A DNA stretch of 64,000 bases from Azorinus chamasolen (taxonomy: Eukaryota; Mollusca; Bivalvia; Cardiida; Solecurtidae): the NCBI GenBank assembly GCA_963576725.1, contig OY755243.1:75228106-75292105 (forward strand), given 5' to 3'. Each line of letters opens with the position of its first letter. The first letter of the stretch is position 1. A model generated the notes under the pieces. The model made no database searches. It was not told where the DNA came from and was given only the letters and a program-made list of their open reading frames with translations. Positions 12,397 to 25,270 of this stretch are shown here, in pieces. The translations under genes and the position numbers were made by a program.

Positions 12397-15300
12397 GACA
12401 GTTGAATCGACAGCTGGAGATTGAATAACCAATTGACATTTGAATCGACAGCTGGATGTTCAATAACCAATTGACAGTTGAATCGACAGCTGGAGATTGA
12501 ATAACCAATTGACTTTTGAATCGACATCTGGAGATTGAATAACCAATAGACAGTTGAATCGACAGCTGAATAACCAATTGACTTTTGAATCGACATCTGG
12601 AGATTGAATAACCAATTGACAGTTGAATCGACAGCTGAATAACCAATTGACAGTTGAATCGACAGCTGGAGATTGAATAACCAATTGACAGTTGAATAGA
12701 CAGCTGGAGGTTCAATAACCAATTGACAGTTGAATCGACAGCTGAATAACCAATTGACAGTTGAATCGACAGCTGGAGATTGAATAACCAATTGACATTT
12801 GAATCGACAGCTGGAGATTGAATAACCAATTGACATTTGAATCGACAGCTGTAGGTTCAATAACCAATTGACAGTTGAATCGACATCTGGAGATTGAATA
12901 ACCAATTGACATTTGAATCGACAGCTGGAGATTGAATAACCAATTGACAGTTGAATCGACAGCTGGAGATTGAATAACCAATTGACATTTGAATCGACAG
13001 CTGGAGATTGAATAACCAATTGACAGTTGAATCGACAGCTGGAGATTGAATAACCAATTGACAGTTGAATCGACAGCTGAATAACCAATTGACAGTTGAA
13101 TCGACAGCTGGAGATTGAATAACCAATTGACAGTTGAATCGACATCTGGAGATTGAATAACCAATTGACAGTTGAATCGACAGCTGGAGATTGAATAACC
13201 AATTGACATTTGAATCGACAGCTGGGGGTTGAATAACCAATTGACATTTGAATCGACAGCTAGGGATTGAATAACCAATTGACATTTGAATCGACATCTG
13301 GAGATTGAATAACCAATTGACAGTTGAATCGACAGCTGAATAACCAATTGACAGTTGAATCGACAGCTGGAAATTGAATAACCAATTGACATTTGAATCG
13401 ACAGCAGGAGGTTCAATAACCAATTGACAGTTGAATCGACAGCTGGAGATTGAATAACCAATTGACTTTTGAATCGACATCTGGAGATTGAATAACCAAT
13501 TGACAGTTGAATCGACAGCTGAATAACCAATTGACAGTTGAATCGACAGCTAGAGATTGAATAACCAATTGACAGTTGAATCGACAGCTGAATAACCAAT
13601 TGACAGTTGAATCGACAGCTGGAGATTGAATAACCAATTGACATTTGAATCGACAGCTGGAGGTTCAATAACCAATTGACAGTTGAATCGACAGCTGGAG
13701 ATTGAATAACCAATTGACTTTTGAATCGACATCTGGAGATTGAATAACCAATTGACAGTTGAATCGACAGCTGAATAACCAATTGACAGTTGAATCGACA
13801 GCTGGAGATTGAATAACCAATTGACAGTTGAATCGACAGCTGGAGATTGAATAACCAATTGACATTTGAATCGACAGCTGTAGGTTCAATAACCAATTGA
13901 CAGTTAATTCGACATCTGGAGATTGAATAACCAATTGACAGTTGAATCGACAGCTGGAGATTGAATAACCAATTGACAGTTGAATCGACAGCTGGAGATT
14001 GAATAACCAATTGACAGTTGAATCGACAGCTGGAGATTGAATAACCAATTGACATTTGAATCGAGAGCTGGAGATTGAATAGCCAATTGACAGTTGAATC
14101 GACAGCTGGAGATTGATTAACCAATTGACTTTTGAATCGACATCTGGAGATTGAATAACAAATTGATAGTTGAATCGACACCTGAATAACCAATTGACAG
14201 TTGAATCGACAGCTGGAGATTGAATAACCAATTGACAGTTGAATCGACAGCTGGAGGTTCAATAACCAAATGACAGTTGAATCGACAGCTGAATAACCAA
14301 TTGACAGTTGAATCGACAGCTGGAGATTGAATAACCAATTGACATTTGAATCGACAGCGGGCGATTGAATAACCAATTGACAGTTGAATCGACAGCTGGA
14401 GATTGAATAACCAATTGACAGTTGAATCGACATCTGGAGATTGAATAACCAATTGACATTTGAATCGACAGCTGGAGATTGAATAACCAATTGACAGTTG
14501 AATCGACCGCTGGAGATTGAATAACCAATTGACATTTGAATCGACATCTGGAGATTGAATAACCAATTGACAGTTGAATCGACATCTGGAGATTGAATAA
14601 CCAATTGACATTTGAATCGACAGCTGGGGATTGAATAACCAATTGACATTTGAATCGACAGCTGGGGATTGAATAACCAATTGACATTTGAATCGACAGC
14701 GGGCGATTGAATAACCAATTGACAGTTGAATCGACAGCTGGAGATTGAATAACCAATTGACAGTTGAATCGACAGCTGAATAACCAATTGACAGTTGAAT
14801 CGACAGCTGGAGATTGAATAACCAATTGACATTTGAATCGACAGCTGGAGGTTCAATAACCAATTGACAGTTGAATCGACAGCTGGAGATTGAATAACCA
14901 ATTGACTTTTGAATCGACAGCTGGAGATTGAATAACCAATTGACAGTTGAATCGACAGCTGAATAACCAATTGACAGTTGAATCGACAGCTGGAGATTGA
15001 ATAACCAATTGACAGTTGAATCGACAGCTGGAGGTTCAATAACCAATTGACAGCTGAATCGACAGCTGAATAACCAATTGACAGTTGAATCGACAGCTGG
15101 AGATTGAATAACCAATTGACATTTGAATCGACAGCTGGGGATTGAATAACCAATTGACATTTGAATCGACAGCTAGGGATTGAATAACCAATTGACATTT
15201 GAATCGACAGCGGGCGATTGAATAACCAATTGACAGTTGAATCGACAGCTGGAGATTGAATAACCAATTGACAGTTGAATCGACAGCTGAATAACCAATT

Positions 15301-16039
15301 GACAGTTGAATCGACAGCTGGAGATTGAATAACCAATTGACAGTTGAATCGACATCTGGAGATTGAATAACCAATTGACATTTGAATCGACAGCTGGAGA
15401 TTGAATAACCAATTGACATTTGAATCGACAGCTGGGGATTGAATAACCAATTGACATTTGAATCGACAGCTAGGGATTGAATAACCAATTGACATTTGAA
15501 TCGACAGCGGGCGATTGAATAACCAATTGACAGATGAATCGACAGCTGGAGATTGAATAACCAATTGACAGTTGAATCGACAGCTGAATAACCAATTGAC
15601 AGTTGAATCGACAGCTGGAGATTGAATAACCAATTGACAGTTGAATCGACATCTGGAGATTGAATAACCAATTGACATTTGAATCGACAGCTGGAGATTG
15701 AATAACCAATTGACATTTGAATCGACAGCTGGGGATTGAATAACCAATTGACATTTGAATCGACAGCTAGGGATTGAATAACCAATTGACATTTGAATCG
15801 ACAGCGGGCGATTGAATAACCAATTGACAGTTGAATCGACAGCTGGAGATTGAATAACCAATTGACAGTTGAATCGACAGCTGAATAACCAATTGACAGT
15901 TGAATCGACAGCTGGAGATTCAATAACCAATTGACATTTGAATCGACAGCTGGAGATTGAATAACCAATTGACAGTTGAATCGACAGCTGAATAACCAAT
16001 TGACAGTTGAATCGACAGCTGGAGATTCAATAACCAATT
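12397..16039 (-). repeat. Higher-order satellite block, copy 1
   Basis: Every distinctive variant in this block recurs 3643 bp later, for example the TGGATGTTC unit at 12455 and 16098, the AGGAGGTTC unit at 13405 and 17048, and the AATTGATAGTTG unit at 14160 and 17803. 3643 fits 82 units of 38 bp plus 17 of 31 bp. The right limit is inferred from the offset. Confidence 0.85.
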
Positions 16040-19000
16040 GACAGTTGAATCGACAGCTGGAGATTGAATAACCAATTGACATTTGAATCGACAGCTGGAT
16101 GTTCAATAACCAATTGACAGTTGAATCGACAGCTGGAGATTGAATAACCAATTGACTTTTGAATCGACATCTGGAGATTGAATAACCAATAGACAGTTGA
16201 ATCGACAGCTGAATAACCAATTGACTTTTGAATCGACATCTGGAGATTGAATAACCAATTGACAGTTGAATCGACAGCTGAATAACCAATTGACAGTTGA
16301 ATCGACAGCTGGAGATTGAATAACCAATTGACAGTTGAATCGACAGCTGGAGGTTCAATAACCAATTGACAGTTGAATCGACAGCTGAATAACCAATTGA
16401 CAGTTGAATCGACAGCTGGAGATTGAATAACCAATTGACAGTTGAATCGACAGCTGGAGATTGAATAACCAATTGACATTTGAATCGACAGCTGTAGGTT
16501 CAATAACCAATTGACAGTTGAATCGACATCTGGAGATTGAATAACCAATTGACATTTGAATCGACAGCTGGAGATTGAATAACCAATTGACAGTTGAATC
16601 GACAGCTGGAGATTGAATAACCAATTGACATTTGAATCGACAGCTGGAGATTGAATAACCAATTGACAGTTGAATCGACAGCTGGAGATTGAATAACCAA
16701 TTGACAGTTGAATCGACAGCTGAATAACCAATTGACAGTTGAATCGACAGCTGGAGATTGAATAACCAATTGACAGTTGAATCGACATCTGGAGATTGAA
16801 TAACCAATTGACAGTTGAATCGACAGCTGGAGATTGAATAACCAATTGACATTTGAATCGACAGCTGGGGATTGAATAACCAATTGACATTTGAATCGAC
16901 AGCTAGGGATTGAATAACCAATTGACATTTGAATCGACATCTGGAGATTGAATAACCAATTGACAGTTGAATCGACAGCTGAATAACCAATTGACAGTTG
17001 AATCGACAGCTGGAAATTGAATAACCAATTGACATTTGAATCGACAGCAGGAGGTTCAATAACCAATTGACAGTTGAATCGACAGCTGGAGATTGAATAA
17101 CCAATTGACTTTTGAATCGACATCTGGAGATTGAATAACCAATTGACAGTTGAATCGACAGCTGAATAACCAATTGACAGTTGAATCGACAGCTAGAGAT
17201 TGAATAACCAATTGACAGTTGAATCGACAGCTGAATAACCAATTGACAGTTGAATCGACAGCTGGAGATTGAATAACCAATTGACATTTGAATCGACAGC
17301 TGGAGGTTCAATAACCAATTGACAGTTGAATCGACAGCTGGAGATTGAATAACCAATTGACTTTTGAATCGACATCTGGAGATTGAATAACCAATTGACA
17401 GTTGAATCGACAGCTGAATAACCAATTGACAGTTGAATCGACAGCTGGAGATTGAATAACCAATTGACAGTTGAATCGACAGCTGGAGATTGAATAACCA
17501 ATTGACATTTGAATCGACAGCTGTAGGTTCAATAACCAATTGACAGTTAATTCGACATCTGGAGATTGAATAACCAATTGACAGTTGAATCGACAGCTGG
17601 AGATTGAATAACCAATTGACAGTTGAATCGACAGCTGGAGATTGAATAACCAATTGACAGTTGAATCGACAGCTGGAGATTGAATAACCAATTGACATTT
17701 GAATCGAGAGCTGGAGATTGAATAGCCAATTGACAGTTGAATCGACAGCTGGAGATTGAATAACCAATTGACTTTTGAATCGACATCTGGAGATTGAATA
17801 ACAAATTGATAGTTGAATCGACACCTGAATAACCAATTGACAGTTGAATCGACAGCTGGAGATTGAATAACCAATTGACAGTTGAATCGACAGCTGGAGG
17901 TTCAATAACCAAATGACAGTTGAATCGACAGCTGAATAACCAATTGACAGTTGAATCGACAGCTGGAGATTGAATAACCAATTGACATTTGAATCGACAG
18001 CTGGAGGTTCAATAACCAATTGACAGTTGAATCGACATCTGGAGATTGAATAACCAATTGACAGTTGAATCGACATCTGGAGATTGAATAACCAATTGAC
18101 ATTTGAATCGACAGCTGGAGATTGAATAACCAATTGACAGTTGAATCGACCGCTGGAGATTGAATAACCAATTGACATTTGAATCGACATCTGGAGATTG
18201 AATAACCAATTGACAGTTGAATCGACATCTGGAGATTGAATAACCAATTGACATTTGAATCGACAGCTGGGGATTGAATAACCAATTGACATTTGAATCG
18301 ACAGCTGGGGATTGAATAACCAATTGACATTTGAATCGACAGCGGGCGATTGAATAACCAATTGACAGTTGAATCGACAGCTGGAGATTGAATAACCAAT
18401 TGACAGTTGAATCGACAGCTGAATAACCAATTGACAGTTGAATCGACAGCTGGAGATTGAATAACCAATTGACATTTGAATCGACAGCTGGAGGTTCAAT
18501 AACCAATTGACAGTTGAATCGACAGCTGGAGATTGAATAACCAATTGACTTTTGAATCGACAGCTGGAGATTGAATAACCAATTGACAGTTGAATCGACA
18601 GCTGAATAACCAATTGACAGTTGAATCGACAGCTGGAGATTGAATAACCAATTGACAGTTGAATCGACAGCTGGAGGTTCAATAACCAATTGACAGCTGA
18701 ATCGACAGCTGAATAACCAATTGACAGTTGAATCGACAGCTGGAGATTGAATAACCAATTGACATTTGAATCGACAGCTGGGGATTGAATAACCAATTGA
18801 CATTTGAATCGACAGCTAGGGATTGAATAACCAATTGACATTTGAATCGACAGCGGGCGATTGAATAACCAATTGACAGTTGAATCGACAGCTGGAGATT
18901 GAATAACCAATTGACAGTTGAATCGACAGCTGAATAACCAATTGACAGTTGAATCGACAGCTGGAGATTGAATAACCAATTGACAGTTGAATCGACATCT

Positions 19001-19594
19001 GGAGATTGAATAACCAATTGACATTTGAATCGACAGCTGGAGATTGAATAACCAATTGACATTTGAATCGACAGCTGGGGATTGAATAACCAATTGACAT
19101 TTGAATCGACAGCTAGGGATTGAATAACCAATTGACATTTGAATCGACAGCGGGCGATTGAATAACCAATTGACAGATGAATCGACAGCTGGAGATTGAA
19201 TAACCAATTGACAGTTGAATCGACAGCTGAATAACCAATTGACAGTTGAATCGACAGCTGGAGATTGAATAACCAATTGACAGTTGAATCGACATCTGGA
19301 GATTGAATAACCAATTGACATTTGAATCGACAGCTGGAGATTGAATAACCAATTGACATTTGAATCGACAGCTGGGGATTGAATAACCAATTGACATTTG
19401 AATCGACAGCTAGGGATTGAATAACCAATTGACATTTGAATCGACAGCGGGCGATTGAATAACCAATTGACAGTTGAATCGACAGCTGGAGATTGAATAA
19501 CCAATTGACAGTTGAATCGACAGCTGAATAACCAATTGACAGTTGAATCGACAGCTGGAGATTCAATAACCAATTGACATTTGAATCGACAGCT
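16040..19594 (-). repeat. Higher-order satellite block, copy 2
   Basis: Nearly identical partner of the 12397-16039 block. Similarity is lost after 19594, which corresponds to 15951 in copy 1. I saw scattered single-base differences and one patch (14358-14400 versus 18001-18043) in which a CGGGCGATTG variant is replaced by GGAGGTTC, as expected from local conversion between units. Confidence 0.85.
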
Positions 19595-21000
19595 GGAGGT
19601 TCAATAACCAATTGACAGTTGAATCGACAGCTGGAGATTGAATAACCAATTGACAGTTGAATCGACAGCTGGAGGTTCAATAACCAATAGACAGCTGAAT
19701 CGACAGCTGAATAACCAATTGACAGTTGAATCGACAGCTGGAGATTGAATAACCAATTGACACTTGAATCGACAGCTGGAGATTGAATAACCAATTGACA
19801 GTTGAATCGACAGCTGGAGGTTCAATAACCAATTGACAGTTGAATCGACATCTGGAGATTGAATAACCAATTGACAGTTGAATCGACAGCTGGAGATTGA
19901 ATAACCAATTGACATTTGAATCGACAGCTGGAGATTGAATAACTAATTGACATTTGAATCGACAGCTGGAGATTGAATAACCAATTGACATTTGAATCGA
20001 CAGCTGAAGGTTCAATAACCAATTGACAGTTGAATCGACAGCTGGAGATTGAATAACCAATTGACAGTTGAATCGACAGCTGGAGATTGAATAACCAATT
20101 GACACTTGAATCGACAGCTGGAGATTGAATAACCAATTGACATTTGAATCGACAGCTGGAAGTTCAATAACCAATTGACAGTTGAATCGACAGCTGTCGA
20201 TTCAATAACCAATTGACAGTTGAATCGACAGCTGGAGATTGAATAACCAATTGACATTTGAATCGACAGCTGGAGATTGAATAACCAATTGACAGTTGAA
20301 TCGACAGCTGAATAACCAATTGACTTTTGAATCGACAGCTGGAGATTGAATAACCAATTGACAGTTGAATCGACAGCTGAATAACCAATTGACAGTTGAA
20401 TCGACAGCTGGAGATTGAATAACTAATTGACAGTTGAATCGACAGCTGGAGATTGAATAACTAATTGACAGCTGAATCGACAGCTGGAGGTTCAATAACC
20501 AATTGACTGTTGAATCGACAGCTGGAGATTGAATAACCAATTGACAGTTGAATCGACAGCTGGAGATTGAATAACCAACTGACATTTGAATCGACAGCTG
20601 GAGATTGAATAACCAATTGACATTTGAATCGACATCTGGAGATTGAATAACCAATTGACAGTTGAATCGACATCTGGAGATTGAATAACCAATTGACAGT
20701 TGAATCGACAGCTGGAGATTGAATAACCAATTGACACTTGAATCGATAGCTGGAGATTGAATAACCAATTGACATTTGAATCGACAGCTGGAGGTTCAAT
20801 AACCAATTGACAGTTGAATCGACAGCTGTCGATTCAATAACCAATTGACAGTTGAATCGACAGCTGGAGATTGAATAACCAACTGACATTTGAATCGACA
20901 GCTGGAGATTCAATAATCAATTGACTTTTGAATCGATAGCTGGAGATTGAATAACCAATTGACATTTGAATCGACAGCTGGAGATTCAATAACCAACTGC

Positions 21001-21945
21001 CAATAAACAACTGCCTGCCAACTTCACGCACATATTACTAAGGGAGCCTGCTCTTACTACTTTGGTATTATCATTGCACTGCACTGGGTTATCTTACATG
21101 AATGTTACATCATTGAACTAATATTCTGTGACAGTATACAGGATGTTGAAAATAACCAAAAACTTTCGGATATAAAGGTTATAGGCTGTGCTTCTTCTTG
21201 AGAAATAATAGTTAATGCTAATAATTAAACTAATGAGCAGGTTAAAAAAATCAAAATTGCCAATTAGCTAATTTACTTCTTGTAATTTTGATTTTGGGAC
21301 ACGATAATTCAATCAATTTGGCCACTTTGGTTTAATTTTTTTCATTAAATACTTCATTCAAGAAAAAGAAAATTGCTCTGAGGTGTTTTTAACAACAAGC
21401 AAAATAATCCAAACGTAAAATCATTTGCCAATATAAGTCAGTTAGAACGATATAGCTAAAAGACAGACAATGTTACAAAATTATATATTGACTCACATGC
21501 AATTCCATGCCAATAGCTATAGTGGTTAGTGAGATATAAGACGATGAAAAAACTGTGACAACCAACTGCACGTAAATATGACAACCAATTGCACGTAAAT
21601 GTGACAACCAACTGCACGTAAAATTGCCGTAGTCATTTGATCCTGACCCTGGGCTTGCGAGCAGCATGGGCTGGTGCCAAATGATAGCACAGATGGTGAT
21701 TAATGTGTATGTGAAGTTTCATGTGTATAAGTGTAGAAATTACTGACATAACACTTGAAAAAACTGTGACAACCATCTGCACGTAAAAACGTGACACACG
21801 GACAGACAGACGAACGGACGGACATATGCAAAGCATAATGCCTCTGACTATCGTCAACGGGGGAATAAAAACAGTTTGAGTCCAGCTGAGACACCGTGTA
21901 ACAAGGCGTCTCACCAGGAGCCGAGCCCAGTCAACCGTATTTCAA
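21001..21945. other. Intergenic DNA with short tandem repeat and element tail
   Basis: No gene. 21555-21625 holds three units of about 25 bp built on GTGACAACCAACTGCACGTA, with a further copy at 21765. 21790-21865 has GGACAGACAGACGAACGGAC followed by CATATGCAAAGCATAATGCC, a type of tail seen on dispersed molluscan repeats (from memory). The rest is AT-rich. Confidence 0.6.
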
Positions 21946-21947
21946 GA

Positions 21948-22155
21948 TACAGTAAAACCTCTCCATAACGGCTACAAAATTGTGTTAATTAGTTGGTATT
22001 TAGGGCAGGTGGCTGCTTAAAGCAATGTGAAAGTAACACAGAACGCCCCTATAGGAGCGTTCTGCTTAACTTTCACCTTGCTTTAAGCAACCATCTGCCT
22101 TTAACACAAAATACTTGATGTAAGTTAGTGGCCGCTATAGAGAGGTTGTACTGTA
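21948..22155. repeat. Family A MITE (Tc1/mariner-like, TA site)
   Basis: Inverted ends CAGTAAAACCTCTCCATAAC and TATAGAGAGGTTGTACTG lie between TA dinucleotides. The centre is a palindrome around GAACGCCCCTATAGGAGCGTTC with flanking arms GGTGGCTGCTTAAAGCAA. About 208 bp with no coding capacity, so it would have been moved in trans. Confidence 0.85.
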
Positions 22156-22269
22156 GAACAAATCTGAAGCCAGTATTCTGCATTTACTCGTATCAGCCAT
22201 AAGCCTAAAAGTGTCTATTTTTTCTATACTTATATTTTGAACTATCGAGTTTTTACTGTACGTTTTAGT

Positions 22270-22540
22270 TTTTATACGCCCACCTAACAAAGTTGTCGTA
22301 TATTGGCGTGGCCCTGTCCGTCCGATCGTTCGTTCGTCCGTCCATCCGTTCGTCCGTCAACATTTTGTTTGTCCGCCGTTGTCTCGGAAAACAATTTGAC
22401 GGATATTAATGAAACTTCACACAAATCTTTAATGCATCAGGATCTGAAGCTGATCATTTGTCGTTACGGTGTAATATACCCTTATATACCCTTACAGACA
22501 CGTCAAAATGAGCCAGTAGGCGGGAATGATTAAATCGGGC
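22270..22540. repeat. Dispersed element with GTCC-rich run
   Basis: Begins near TATACGCCCACCTAACAAAG, then a GTCCGTCC-type imperfect tetranucleotide run at 22315-22360, then TGTCTCGGAAAACAATTTGA and GAAACTTCACACAAATCTTT. The structure resembles common molluscan dispersed repeats. Boundaries are uncertain and there is no supported gene. Confidence 0.5.
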
Positions 22541-22663
22541 GGAGTTTTCGAAACTGCTATACATAGGTGCAGCACGGTCCAGTATAATTTTCCACATGCA
22601 TAATAATAACCAGAGTTACAGAGAAAGGTGCGTACTCGCATTCTAAAATCGTCATTTCTCCAC

Positions 22664-22747
22664 CAAACCCTATGTTGTGACCACTCTTTAGAATCGTCTC
22701 GAAATTGTCGGAGAAAGAGCGGTCACAACATAGGATTTGTTGGAGAA
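22664..22747. repeat. Family H palindromic MITE
   Basis: Arms CCAAACCCTATGTTGTGACC and GGTCACAACATAGGATTTG surround a short centre with AGAATCGTC. Related copies lie at 48074-48163, 50071-50150 and 62577-62640. Confidence 0.75.
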
Positions 22748-22872
22748 ATAAAGAAGTTATTATTGAAAATCTTTTTATTTACGCATCTTATCTGGACCTG
22801 TGTGCATATATATCATAAAAACAATTCCAAACCGCTACCTGTGAGATGTTTTTTAACTTTGCAACCTAGTTA

Positions 22873-23458
22873 TACAGTAAAACCTCTCTATAACGGCCAC
22901 TAAATTGTGTTAATTAAGTAAAACCAAAGGTGCCCGACGCATGCTTGAACTCACCCACGGAACCTCCCCCCCCCCCCCCCCCCCCAAAAAAAAAAGAAAA
23001 AAAAGAAAAAAAGAAAATGTGATCGAAGTATGTAAAACTATCCTAAAACTATCTATTTGAACCTTAAACCACTCAGAAAAACAAGAAAAACACGATCCGG
23101 AAAAAAATTCCTATCGGGTCTATATATTGATCAATACATATATAGACCCGAAAGAAGAAAAAATTCCGGACCGTGTTTTTCTTGTTTTTCGGAGTGGTTT
23201 AAGATTCAAATAGATAGTTTTAGGCTAGTTTACATACTTCGATCTTTTTTTCTTTTTTTTTTTCTTTTTTTTTTTTGTGGGGGGGGGGGGGGGGTGTTCC
23301 ATTGGTGAGTCCAAGCATGCGTCGGGCACCTTTGAGTAAAACAGAACGCTCCTATAGGAGCGTTCTGTTTTACTTTTACCTAGCTTTAAGCAGCCACCTG
23401 TCTTTAACACGAAATACTTGATGTAATTTAGTGGCTACTATAGAGAGGTTTTATTGTA
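22873..23458. repeat. Family A MITE, split by a later insertion
   Basis: The left end CAGTAAAACCTCTCTATAAC follows TA at 22873. The right end TATAGAGAGGTTTTATTG precedes TA. Its central palindrome GAACGCTCCTATAGGAGCG survives at 23346. The left arm is interrupted at 22924 by the 410-bp foldback element and lacks the GGTGGCTGCTTAAAG stretch seen in other copies. Confidence 0.85.
22925..23334. mobile_element. hAT-like non-autonomous foldback element with 8-bp target duplication
   Basis: Perfect 22-bp terminal inverted repeats start CAAAGGTGCCCGACGC and end GCGTCGGGCACCTTTG. The match continues imperfectly along arms of about 200 bp, including poly-C/poly-A tracts on the left and their complement on the right. 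The centre folds around TATATATTGATCAATACATA. Both sides carry AGTAAAAC (22917-22924 and 23335-23342), an 8-bp duplication typical of hAT transposition. No coding capacity. Confidence 0.85.
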
Positions 23459-23966
23459 GCCATTATTCCTCTGGGAGCCCCTCTGATACGTTAGCAAATA
23501 GCAGTACACTCCATCTTCGCATTCTCAGGGTAACACGTGTACTGTTAAATCTATCCCAGGGGATATAAAAACTTCTGTATTTGAATGTAGGGTGATAATC
23601 AAATATAATTATGACCTGTCAAATTTAAGTTCACTTAGATTAACAGAAAAACACATTTATAACATCAGAAATTGGGTATAAAGTATTGGGAACTAATGAA
23701 AAACAAATGTCCTTTTTGAATATTACTTAAATAAAATGTATTATCAAACTTCATGCCCAAAGAAAATGAACTGTATGACAAACAATGCAGACCCTGATCA
23801 AAGGGCTCCCTTTGATTTGGGTCTATACTGCTTGCAAATATCATATATACTCGCTTCCAGCACATTAAGGGTTAATAATAAAGTACGTTTCCCCCAGTTA
23901 ACTATATGTAGGTCAAAACAATCGACATATTTAAATTGATGGTTTAGAGTAGTTTATTTGTCTTAA

Positions 23967-24166
23967 CCCTTTTGCTGCCAACTTTAGTCGTCTGCAAACA
24001 TTGTCGTCTGCTACAATGTTCTTTTTTTTAAATGTTCTTCAGTTTTGTTGGAAAAAAAACAGTCACAATTACAAACAGTTTGGATCCTGATGCGACGCCA
24101 AGTTATTCGGTGTCTCATCTCGGGTCCAAACTGTTCGCATAGTAGGTAATAACAGCAGCGAAAGAG
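23967..24166. repeat. Family G piggyBac-type MITE (TTAA flanks)
   Basis: TTAA at 23963-23966 and 24167-24170 flank CCCTTTTGCTGCCAAC ... AACAGCAGCGAAAGAG. Internal GGATCCTGATGCGACGCC faces GGTGTCTCATCTCGGGTCC. Contains the recurring TCGTCTGCAAAC motif. Confidence 0.8.
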
Positions 24167-24411
24167 TTAAAATGAAATAGGCGTCTTGTATATTTATCCA
24201 GGAAGGCAGATTAACCTGGTTGTTTTATTATTCTATAAACTATGTGACACGGACGTCGAAGATAATGGAAGCTTTTAGCCTTTTAATGCAGTTTTTAACC
24301 GTTCAGTAAGTGAATCGACAGTAAAGCGGGTTTTTTCAAGAGACCACCAAACGATGCACGAGTCTCAAAGGCAAACATCGGAGTTTGATATTTGCAAATT
24401 GCTCAATAATT

Positions 24412-24737
24412 TACAGCGGAATCTCGATATCTCGACCTCGGATAACTCAAACTTCGGGATAACTCGAACTAAAAGTTCGATCCTTCCAAAATCAACTATA
24501 CAGCAATGCTCTAAAATGTATCACTACGCATATCTATAAACACATGTGATGTCAGCTTAATACAGGTCGAAAGTAATGCTGAAAGCTCATACAGGAGCTT
24601 TCAGTATTACTTTAAACCTGCATTAGGCTGTAAACTTTAGAAATTATTCAGATTAGAAATCGATTAAGTCGAACTTCTGTTATTTCGAAGTAATTTGTAT
24701 GGTCCCTCGATGTTCGAGATATCGAAGTTCAACAGTA
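24412..24737. repeat. Family C MITE (TA site)
   Basis: Ends CAGCGGAATCTCGATATCTC and GAGATATCGAAGTTCAACAG are inverted, with TA outside each. The central palindrome is GCTGAAAGCTCATACAGGAG. Resembles families A and B in layout but with different ends. Confidence 0.7.
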
Positions 24738-24854
24738 CATTCAGGAAATGCACTGGCATGCTAAACCATTACTATTATGGAGTTAGCTTTGATTACAAAA
24801 TGTAAGACTTTATCATTACAAATGTGTCTACAAATACGGTAGAACCTGTCTTAA

Positions 24855-25090
24855 CCCTTTCCCGGTTGTACATTTATGTAAGAAATAATGACGTCATGAA
24901 TATTAATTAGATTATTTTTATACTGGCATGTGAACACATGACATTTTGGTTAAGGCAGAAGTTCTAGAATCAGATCTATATTACACCAAGACAAACAGAG
25001 CAGACCCTGATCAGACAGTTCTTATAGGAGCCGTCTGGTGTGGGTCTACTCTGTTTGCTGATGCGTAAAAATGCGCTTAATTAAGGGAAA
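24855..25090. repeat. Family D piggyBac-type MITE
   Basis: TTAA (24851-24854) precedes CCCTTTCCCGGTTGTAC. The core has GCAGACCCTGATCAGACAG and GTGTGGGTCTACTCTG. The right end GGGAAAG is cut into by the dispersed repeat that begins GGAGGACGATC. Confidence 0.7.
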
Positions 25091-25270
25091 GTATGGAGGA
25101 CGATCAACGCCAAAATTGCATCATGCTTTGTGGCATTTCAGTTTGCTTCATTGTAATTGCATCATGCATTGTGGCATTTCAGTTTGCTTCATGATAAATG
25201 CATCCTGCATTGTGGTGTTGAACAGTTTGCTAAACGATTATTGCATGTCAAGATGGGAGTCCTTCTTTCA
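25091..25270 (+). repeat. Dispersed repeat with ~42-bp tandem units
   Basis: Starts GGAGGACGATCAACGCCAAA. GTGGCATTTCAGTTTGCTTC then recurs in successive units of about 42 bp with variants of GCATCATGCATT. The same element is found inverted at 38380-38580, and its distal part at 27690-27800. Confidence 0.75.

Larger units (their letters stand above)
11745..21000 (-). repeat. 38/31-bp satellite array, right, inverted orientation
   Basis: This is the same satellite as at 1-4786 but reversed: units read GACAGCTGGAGATTGAATAA followed by CCAATTGACAGTTGAATC on the plus strand. About 250 units. It starts just after TGGACAATATTCAG of the GC island's AT-rich repeat and ends at 20990-21000 in CCAACTGCC. 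It contains a 3643-bp block duplication and, inside each block, a 297-bp sub-repeat (seven 38-bp units plus one 31-bp unit) seen at 15173, 15470 and 15767. Minus-strand open frames of 1095 and 1072 codons are a by-product of the stop-free unit. Confidence 0.97.

Noticed and set aside
12712..15999. 1095-codon minus-strand open frame (and the 1072-codon one at 16355-19573)
   Set aside because: It is the satellite read in a stop-free direction. It starts at TTG, the peptide is a strict 38-residue repeat, and all three frames are open in turn. No sign of coding selection.
23057..23308. 83-codon frame in the foldback element
   Set aside because: It runs across the palindrome arms and homopolymers. 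The same peptide-like words appear from the opposite arm.
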